From Desulfurococcales archaeon (lineage in GTDB: Archaea > Thermoproteota > Thermoprotei_A > Sulfolobales > WAQK01), in the NCBI GenBank assembly GCA_027016915.1, contig JALURJ010000159.1, forward strand, positions 1 through 12,247: DNA of 12,247 nucleotides, written 5' to 3'. A program made the translations under genes and the position numbers. Every line of letters begins with the position of its first letter. The first letter of the stretch is position 1. Of the stretch, positions 8,445-12,247 are shown in pieces. Under the pieces are notes generated by a model. It was not told where the DNA came from and ran no database searches. It saw nothing but the letters and a program-made list of their open reading frames with translations.

Positions 8445-9661
8445 CCCTTGTTCAGCCCCCTTGCCCTCAGGGCGAGCAGGGAGTGGAGGCCCCACATTTC
8501 TATGAAGCCCCTGGCCTCCTCGTCGCTCGGGTACCAGCCCTCCACGTAGCTAGCCAGCTGCTCGCTGTACCCAGCGTACCTGCTGCTCCTACCCAGTATG
8601 GTTAGGGAGCCCTTGTACACCTTGAGCCTCACCACGCCCTCCACGTACCTCTCCATGGAGGCTATCAGGGCGTCGAGGTGCTGCCTGAGAGGCTCAACCC
8701 AGAGGCCCTGGTAGACAAGGTCGGTCCATAGGGTGTCGACAAGCCTCTTGAACCTCAGCTCCCTGGGCGTGAACACCAGCTTCTCCAGGTCCTTGTGGGC
8801 CTCTATGATGGCCAGCGCCGCGGGAGCCTCGTACACTTCCCTGGACTTGAACCCCACCACCCTGTTCTCCACATGGTCTATCCTGCCGTAGCCGTGGAGG
8901 CCGAGGAGCCTGTTAAGCCTCTCCACAAGCTGTAGGGGTTCAAGCTCCTCGCCGTTCACCGAGACCGGCACACCCTCCCTGAAGCCCAGCTCCAGTATGA
9001 GGGGCTTATCGGGCGCCTTCTCCGGAGCCACCGTCCACTCGAAGGCGTCCTCAGGGACCGGCGCGGCCGGGTCGTCTATCTCCGGGCCCTCTATGCTCCT
9101 CGACCAGAGGTTGGCGTCTATGCTGAACCTCTTATGGGTGGAGGGTACTGGTATCCCCTTCCTCCTAGCGTACTCGAGCTCCTCGCTCCTGCTCATCCCC
9201 CAGAGCCTGGCCGGCGCTATGATCTCCAGTTCGGGGGCATAGGCCTTCACCGTAAGGTCGAATCTAACCTGGTCGTTGCCCTTCGAGGTGCAGCCGTGGG
9301 CTACGGCGTCGGCCCCCTCCCTCCTAGCAACCTCCACGAGCTTGCGGGCTATAAGGGGCCTGGCAAGGGCTGTGCCAAGGGGGTACCTGTCCTCGTAGAG
9401 GGCGTTGGCCCTGATGGAGGGGTAAACGTAGTTTTCCGCGAACTCCCTGCGCGCATCTATGTTGTAGTGTTTTACCGCTCCAAGCCTCTCCGCTCTAGCG
9501 GCAACCTCGTCCAGATCCTCGCCCTGCCCAACATCAACTGTTACGGTGACGACCTCGGCTCCGTAGAACTCCTGAAGCCACACTATGGCTACGCTAGTGT
9601 CTAGACCTCCAGAATATGCGAGTACTATTCTTGAGACAGGCGACTGCCCGAATACTCCCAG
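8441..9661 (-). CDS. argG: argininosuccinate synthase, with an apparent non-standard start
   Basis: ArgG joins citrulline and aspartate with ATP to make argininosuccinate. The PP-loop AYSGGLDTS is encoded at about 9619-9593, followed by TVDVGQGEDLDE, HGCTSKGNDQVRFD and YEAPAALAI, all family hallmarks, so the enzyme looks intact (about 400 residues). The difficulty is the start. In frame, between the stop TAG (near 9690) and the PP-loop, there is no ATG, GTG or TTG. The first standard start, GTG 9583, would delete the ATP-binding loop. A CTG at 9661-9659 lies about 29 bases from the centre of a strong TATA box, where a leaderless transcript should begin, so I use it as a provisional start. It adds about 10 residues before RIVLAYSGG. 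Where most ArgG proteins have Met just before (R/K)IVLAYSGG, this gene has Ser (TCA). A sequencing error or recent mutation is the alternative. First gene of the cluster. Confidence 0.93.
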   Translation of the reverse strand: MGVFGQSPVSRIVLAYSGGLDTSVAIVWLQEFYGAEVVTVTVDVGQGEDLDEVAARAERLGAVKHYNIDARREFAENYVYPSIRANALYEDRYPLGTALARPLIARKLVEVARREGADAVAHGCTSKGNDQVRFDLTVKAYAPELEIIAPARLWGMSRSEELEYARRKGIPVPSTHKRFSIDANLWSRSIEGPEIDDPAAPVPEDAFEWTVAPEKAPDKPLILELGFREGVPVSVNGEELEPLQLVERLNRLLGLHGYGRIDHVENRVVGFKSREVYEAPAALAIIEAHKDLEKLVFTPRELRFKRLVDTLWTDLVYQGLWVEPLRQHLDALIASMERYVEGVVRLKVYKGSLTILGRSSRYAGYSEQLASYVEGWYPSDEEARGFIEMWGLHSLLALRARGLNKG

Positions 9662-9686
9662 CCCCTGTGGAGGGCTGTTAACCCAC

Positions 9687-9694
9687 TATTTAAA
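9687..9694 (-). promoter_or_regulatory. TATA box of the arg/car cluster
   Basis: TTTAAATA on the minus strand, preceded by AGAAATG as a purine-rich BRE-like element, is the best TATA match near argG. Transcription is expected about 26 bases downstream, near 9664, just before the CTG proposed as argG start. The TTTAAA core is symmetric and could also serve the plus strand. Confidence 0.55.
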
Positions 9695-9708
9695 CATTTC
9701 TGTGAAAC

Positions 9709-9922
9709 GTGGGCAGGGTATACGTAGTCCTCTACATAGACCGTGACCTCGCCGGAGGAGAGAGGATAGCGGAACTGAGCGTTGACAGGATAAAAGCCGT
9801 ATCGGAGTGGGGCCATGCACCTCGACGACGACTGGACAGTCATACCCCTGCATAGGGTCGTGGAGATAAGGAGGAGAAACGGGAGCATAGTGTGGAGCAG
9901 GCGACGCACCAGCCGCACATAA
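9709..9922 (+). pseudogene. DUF504/UPF0248 (MJ1316-type) protein gene, broken by a one-base frameshift
   Basis: Two overlapping plus-strand frames together encode a DUF504/UPF0248-like protein of about 70 residues. From GTG 9709 one frame gives VYVVLYIDRDLAGGERIAEL and SVDRIKAVSEW. From about 9806 a second frame gives MHLDDDW and IPLHRVVEIRRRNGSIVW, ending at TAA 9920-9922. The IP(Y/L)HR(I/V) followed by E-I-R-x-x-x-G-x-x-x-W pattern is the family hallmark. The frames join perfectly if one G is removed from the run TGGGG at about 9808-9811, giving SEWAMHLDDDW. The family usually has about 15-20 more N-terminal residues; upstream there is an in-frame TGA at 9703, so the N terminus is short or lost. 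Family members are small archaeal proteins related to a proposed RNA end-recognition domain; their function is not settled. It diverges from argG and ends two bases before the methyltransferase stop. Confidence 0.6.
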
Positions 9923-9924
9923 AA

Positions 9925-10716
9925 CTACTTAATGGCTACTAGAAACAGCCTGTTAGCATTTTGGGGCTCCCTCTTATTGATGTCGGCATCCCCATACACC
10001 TCGGCCGCTCTGAAGCCTGTCCTAATAGCGGACTCTCTAAGTTCCCTGGCATTATAGAGTCTAAGCTTGTCGTATACGAAGTATGAGCGCATGGTTCTAT
10101 CTTCATTTATAATCATTACAAGTCTCTTGAAATGCACTATAGCCTTAACGTTTTCAAACTCTCTGTAATCGATAATAAATAATATCTTACCATCAGGAGC
10201 TTTGACCTCCCAGACGCCAGGGCCAGGCATAGCACCAAACCTATAAGCGAAAGCGTACGGGTTAGGTGTGTCAGCCACGAAAACTCCTCCAGGCTTCAGG
10301 GCTCTATGTACACCAGTCAAGAGTCTATTCAAATCACTATCTTCAACCATGTAAGCTATACTTGTGAAAAACATGGTCACGGCGTCAAACTCTCCATTAT
10401 AGTCTAGGTTCCGAGCGTCTTTCTTCACGAATTCCAGTTTAAGACCCTCAGACTCAGCCTTAGATTTTGCTATCTCGAGCATCTCATCGTGTAGATCAAG
10501 GCATACGACATCGTATCCCCGCCTCGCAAGCTCTAGGGCAGGGGAACCAGTACCGCATGCTACATCCAGGATCCTCTTAATACTCCTCTCCGCCCGGGCC
10601 TTGAACACCTGCTCTACGAAATCCACGTATCTCGGTACGACCCTCTCAATATAATCGCGGTATAGCACGTCATAGTACCTAGCAAGCTTTGTATAGAGCA
10701 CGTGCTCCTCGTACAA
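9925..10716 (-). CDS. class I SAM-dependent methyltransferase
   Basis: A 263-residue protein with a Rossmann-type methyltransferase fold. Motif I is ILDVACGTGSPALELARRG (49-67), Asp74 follows the second strand as the ribose-binding acidic residue, KKDARNL (98-104) is the adenine-contact region, and LKPGGVFVADTP (140-151) is the post-motif strand. The N-terminal ARYYDVLYRDY is typical of small-molecule methyltransferases of the UbiE/Methyltransf_25 type. The substrate cannot be read. The start is TTG 10716, supported by GGGTGA at 10728-10723 six bases upstream; GTG 10701 is an in-frame alternative. Its base composition differs from the arg/car genes: two hand-counted 60-base lines (10021-10080 and 10081-10140) have 26 and 20 G+C, against well over half in carB. 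This suggests horizontal acquisition. It is convergent with the broken DUF504 gene. Confidence 0.9.
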   Translation of the reverse strand: MYEEHVLYTKLARYYDVLYRDYIERVVPRYVDFVEQVFKARAERSIKRILDVACGTGSPALELARRGYDVVCLDLHDEMLEIAKSKAESEGLKLEFVKKDARNLDYNGEFDAVTMFFTSIAYMVEDSDLNRLLTGVHRALKPGGVFVADTPNPYAFAYRFGAMPGPGVWEVKAPDGKILFIIDYREFENVKAIVHFKRLVMIINEDRTMRSYFVYDKLRLYNARELRESAIRTGFRAAEVYGDADINKREPQNANRLFLVAIK

Positions 10717-10722
10717 AAGACT

Positions 10723-10728
10723 TCACCC
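10723..10728 (-). promoter_or_regulatory. ribosome binding site deciding the TTG start of the methyltransferase
   Basis: GGGTGA on the minus strand, matching the GGTGA core of the archaeal anti-Shine-Dalgarno partner, lies six bases before TTG 10716. It supports that start over the GTG at 10701. Confidence 0.55.
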
Positions 10729-10751
10729 TATAGCCCGGCTGATCTACGAAG

Positions 10752-10758
10752 TTATAGC
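10752..10758 (-). promoter_or_regulatory. TATA box candidate for the methyltransferase gene
   Basis: CTATAAC on the minus strand predicts a transcript start near 10730, leaving a leader of about 14 bases that just includes the GGGTGA ribosome binding site. A second candidate, TATTAAG, lies about 15 bases further upstream. Confidence 0.4.
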
Positions 10759-10782
10759 ATATCCGATTCTTAATAGGCTAAC

Positions 10783-10816
10783 TGGTTGACTACATGATAG
10801 CCTGGTTAGTCAATCA
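10783..10816. repeat. inverted repeat, 10-bp arms, 14-base loop
   Basis: TGGTTGACTA (10783-10792) pairs with TAGTCAATCA (10807-10816) at nine Watson-Crick positions plus one G-U. It lies upstream of the methyltransferase promoter and just before the plus-strand TATA box at 10833. It could be an operator for a dimeric regulator or an RNA hairpin; there is no evidence for either beyond symmetry and position. Confidence 0.4.
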
Positions 10817-10832
10817 ACTAGTATACTAAGGG

Positions 10833-10841
10833 ATATATAAA
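10833..10841 (+). promoter_or_regulatory. strong orphan TATA box, plus strand
   Basis: ATATATAAA with AAGGG immediately before it as a BRE-like element is one of the best archaeal promoter matches in the window. A transcript would start near 10861-10865. No intact gene follows. A ribosome binding site AGGTGA (10907-10912) and ATG 10917 come next, but the frame ends after eight codons (MNFFSIDY, stop at 10941-10943). It may be the surviving 5' end of a lost gene, or it may drive a small RNA. Confidence 0.4.
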
Positions 10842-11316
10842 GGGCTGAGTGGTTAGGTTCATGCTCGCTTAATAACAGTAAAATTCGTGTTTAGCCGGGG
10901 GTAAACAGGTGAGAGTATGAACTTCTTTTCAATTGATTACTAAGTAATATGATCACGAACACATCACTCGAAATTAGGCACGAATAGGTAAGCTCATGAG
11001 GCTAAAATTTACCTGATCCCCTCCTATAAATGAATACCATACAATGTTTGGGCTCGTTCAATTCCCTGGCAAGTAATACCTCCTAGATTAGGATCAAATG
11101 GCGTCTAACACCGACGGTATAGCTTGTGCAGGCCACTCCGATATACTATGTGCTCATGGGAGTTACTTGCGTTTAGCCTTGTATGACCTTCTATTTTCAA
11201 TTTCAGTATCTAAGGGAAAAATACTCTGAGGGAATTCACCCTACCTGACGATGGTGTTGAGTGCTTCCTGCCGGCTTTTTAACCTGGTTTGAACCTGTGG
11301 TGACTTAACTATACGA

Positions 11317-11350
11317 TAACACAACCAGTATACTTGAGGCAGTTGTGTTA
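11317..11350. repeat. perfect inverted repeat, 9-bp arms, 16-base loop
   Basis: TAACACAAC (11317-11325) is exactly complementary to GTTGTGTTA (11342-11350). The loop contains the palindrome AGTATACT. It lies in the AT-rich gap away from any intact gene end, so it is not an obvious terminator; it could be the trace of a small mobile element or an RNA hairpin. Confidence 0.4.
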
Positions 11351-11439
11351 AGTGGGCCTTACCACAACCAACTAGCTAATCCCTTCTGCTGAGATCTGGC
11401 TTTGGCTTATCCGAGCCCTGTTCCTTGCATATTGTTTAG

Positions 11440-11471
11440 CCTCAATTTAGTGTTATTCTTCGTAATTGAGG
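11440..11471. repeat. perfect inverted repeat, 8-bp arms, 16-base loop
   Basis: CCTCAATT (11440-11447) is exactly complementary to AATTGAGG (11464-11471). It lies about 55 bases upstream of the molybdoenzyme remnant. Its arms are unrelated in sequence to the other inverted repeats in the gap, although the loop length is the same as that of the 11317 repeat. Confidence 0.3.
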
Positions 11472-11525
11472 AATGTTAGTCATGAGGCTTAATTATTGAG
11501 TGTAAAATATACGATAATTTAGTGA

Positions 11526-11661
11526 ATAAAAGAGCTATCCTTCGTTAACCTAATCCATGGGTCTGATAGGCTGAAAAAGCCGCTAATCAGGAAGGGCAAG
11601 AGGAGAGGGTAAGTTCAGGGCCATAAGCTGGGATGAGGCCCTCGACTACGTACCCGTGACC
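11526..11661 (+). pseudogene. remnant of a molybdopterin (DMSO reductase family) oxidoreductase, N-terminal region
   Basis: Two plus-strand frames together give a 45-residue match to the segment that joins the iron-sulfur domain to the molybdopterin domain in catalytic subunits of the DMSO reductase family. Frame one (11526-11600) contains KELSFVNLIHGSDRL and DRLKKPLIRKGK. Frame two (11602-11652) contains GEGKFRAISWDEALDYV. Family proteins typically read KG...DRLKxPLxRxGxRGEGKFxxISWDEALDxI here. The frames meet at 11600-11602 and differ by one net base, as if two G had been lost from AGGGGA. An in-frame TGA (11523-11525) precedes and TAG (11662-11664) follows, and neither the Cys cluster upstream nor the large catalytic domain downstream is recognisable. 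This is a decayed fragment, not a gene. Its parent could have been a nitrate, thiosulfate, polysulfide or similar reductase. Confidence 0.65.
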
Positions 11662-11716
11662 TAGCTTCAGGAGGCGAAAACACCCTTGCAGGGGCCTTTG
11701 CGTAATACCTGTAGGA

Positions 11717-11726
11717 GTGTGCACAC
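11717..11726. repeat. 10-bp perfect palindrome just beyond the PhoU-family stop
   Basis: GTGTGCACAC is a perfect palindrome lying one base past the TAG (11728-11730) of the minus-strand PhoU-family gene. It has no loop and no following T run within a few bases, so a role as terminator is doubtful. Confidence 0.25.
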
Positions 11727-11727
11727 G

Positions 11728-12247
11728 CTAGACTCTCTCACCAGTAGCCACGTAGATCGCCGCCGACGCTATGTAGGTGGCGTGGTCCGCTATCCTCTCC
11801 AAGTGCCTCAGAACAAGGGCCTCGAGCGCCTGGCAGAGCGGCACGCTCTCAGAGCCCTTTAGTGCCTTAAGGGCCTCAACGTATATCTTGTCGACCTCGG
11901 CGTCCAGACCCATCGCCTCCCTAGCCAGCTCTGCGTCTATGTCGAGGAACGCCTTCGTGGCCTTTGAAAGCATCTCCACAACTATCCGCCCAGCCTTGCC
12001 CGTGATGGGGAGGTCGCAGCCCGGCGCAGACGCTATGCTCAGGGTCCTAACGATCTCGGCGGCATATCTGGCAACCCTGTAGTAGTCGTAGCAGACCTCC
12101 ATAACCGAGCTAACCAGCCTAAGGTCCCTGGCCACCGGCTGGTACCTAGCCAGGATCTCTATGGCCAGGTTTCCAACCTCCCTCCGAATAGTCTCTATCT
12201 GCACAACCTTGTTCCTTAACCCCTCGGGGATCGCCGGGTCCTGGGTC
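11728..12247 (-). CDS. PhoU-family protein, 5' end cut by window edge
   Basis: The frame is open from the stop at 11728-11730 to the right edge, so about 173 C-terminal codons are seen and the true start lies beyond. PhoU proteins are all-alpha, built of two similar three-helix bundles, and in bacteria damp phosphate uptake through the Pst transporter and its sensor kinase; in archaea the role is less defined. Signatures are IETIRREVGNLAIEILAR followed by YQPVARDLRL at the first bundle, and RHLERIADHATYIASAAIYV ending with GE at the second, where family members have R-x-L-E-R-(I)-x-D-H-A. GTG 12202-12204 looks like a start in isolation, but upstream codons keep coding and the helix would be broken there. 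No pst genes are visible. It may be an AbrB/PhoU-type or transporter-associated member; the missing N terminus would decide. Confidence 0.85.
   Translation of the reverse strand, partial: TQDPAIPEGLRNKVVQIETIRREVGNLAIEILARYQPVARDLRLVSSVMEVCYDYYRVARYAAEIVRTLSIASAPGCDLPITGKAGRIVVEMLSKATKAFLDIDAELAREAMGLDAEVDKIYVEALKALKGSESVPLCQALEALVLRHLERIADHATYIASAAIYVATGERV

Larger units (their letters stand above)
10844..11525. other. AT-rich intergenic stretch without an intact gene
   Basis: This is most of the roughly 1 kb gap between the methyltransferase and the PhoU-family gene. Both strands carry frequent stops, and the composition is much more AT-rich than the operon. The longest plausible plus-strand reading is 43 codons from ATG 11098 to TGA 11227-11229, with no recognisable family. 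The stretch contains two perfect inverted repeats (described separately), the tiny MNFFSIDY frame at 10917-10943, and a TATA-like CCTATAAATG near 11023. The 8-base palindrome AGTATACT occurs at 11327 and again just before this stretch at 10820. I see no tRNA, rRNA, CRISPR repeat or transposase. It reads as decaying accessory DNA. Confidence 0.6.

Noticed and set aside
8444..8495. Upstream start at 8495 for argH
   Set aside because: The extra 17 residues are read inside argG and have no counterpart in archaeal ArgH; TTG 8444 gives the expected N terminus.
9583..9583. GTG 9583 as the argG start
   Set aside because: It would remove the PP-loop AYSGGLDTS, which is clearly encoded in frame just upstream.
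9625..9918. 97-codon minus-strand frame between argG and the methyltransferase
   Set aside because: It runs antisense to the two DUF504-like frames and its end overlaps the argG 5' region in another frame. The translation shows no family features, while the opposite strand does.
11280..11303. Minus-strand GGTTCAAACC resembling a tRNA T-arm
   Set aside because: The flanking bases do not form the five-pair T stem, and no acceptor or anticodon arms are found around it.
10717..11727. Possible CRISPR array or insertion sequence in the noncoding kilobase
   Set aside because: There are no regularly spaced repeats, no transposase-like reading frame and no paired terminal repeats with target duplications.

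Overview
The window looks like chromosomal DNA of a hyperthermophilic crenarchaeote, perhaps Aeropyrum or a close relative. That placement is inferred from archaeal TATA boxes close to starts, frequent GTG/TTG starts, GGTG-type ribosome binding sites, AGG/ATA-rich codon use and compact GC-rich genes. No marker gene fixes the species.

Region by region: (1) 1-405, minus: the N-terminal part of a probable ATP-type phosphoenolpyruvate carboxykinase, cut by the left edge. (2) 505-1386, plus: an ornithine cyclodeaminase/mu-crystallin family protein. (3) 1359-2567, minus: a 12-helix MFS transporter whose 3' end overlaps the previous gene by 28 bases. (4) 2674-9661, minus: a tight cluster transcribed in the order argG, argH, carA, carB. 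It makes carbamoyl phosphate (CarA/CarB) and converts citrulline to arginine (ArgG/ArgH). The ornithine carbamoyltransferase joining the two halves is not in the window. (5) 9709-9922, plus: a small DUF504/UPF0248-type gene broken by one base in a G run. (6) 9925-10716, minus: a class I SAM methyltransferase of clearly lower GC. (7) 10717-11727: about 1 kb of AT-rich DNA without an intact gene, holding an orphan promoter-like signal, several long-loop inverted repeats and, at 11526-11661, a decayed fragment of a molybdopterin (DMSO reductase family) oxidoreductase. (8) 11728-12247, minus: a PhoU-family protein cut by the right edge.

The most notable points are these. argG has no ATG, GTG or TTG upstream of its PP-loop, and a CTG sits where a leaderless transcript should begin. 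The DUF504 gene is frameshifted. A molybdoenzyme remnant lies in the AT-rich gap. Together 9.7-11.7 kb reads as a decaying, partly acquired accessory stretch between a conserved biosynthetic operon and PhoU. I found no convincing new multi-gene system, CRISPR array, complete mobile element or RNA gene.
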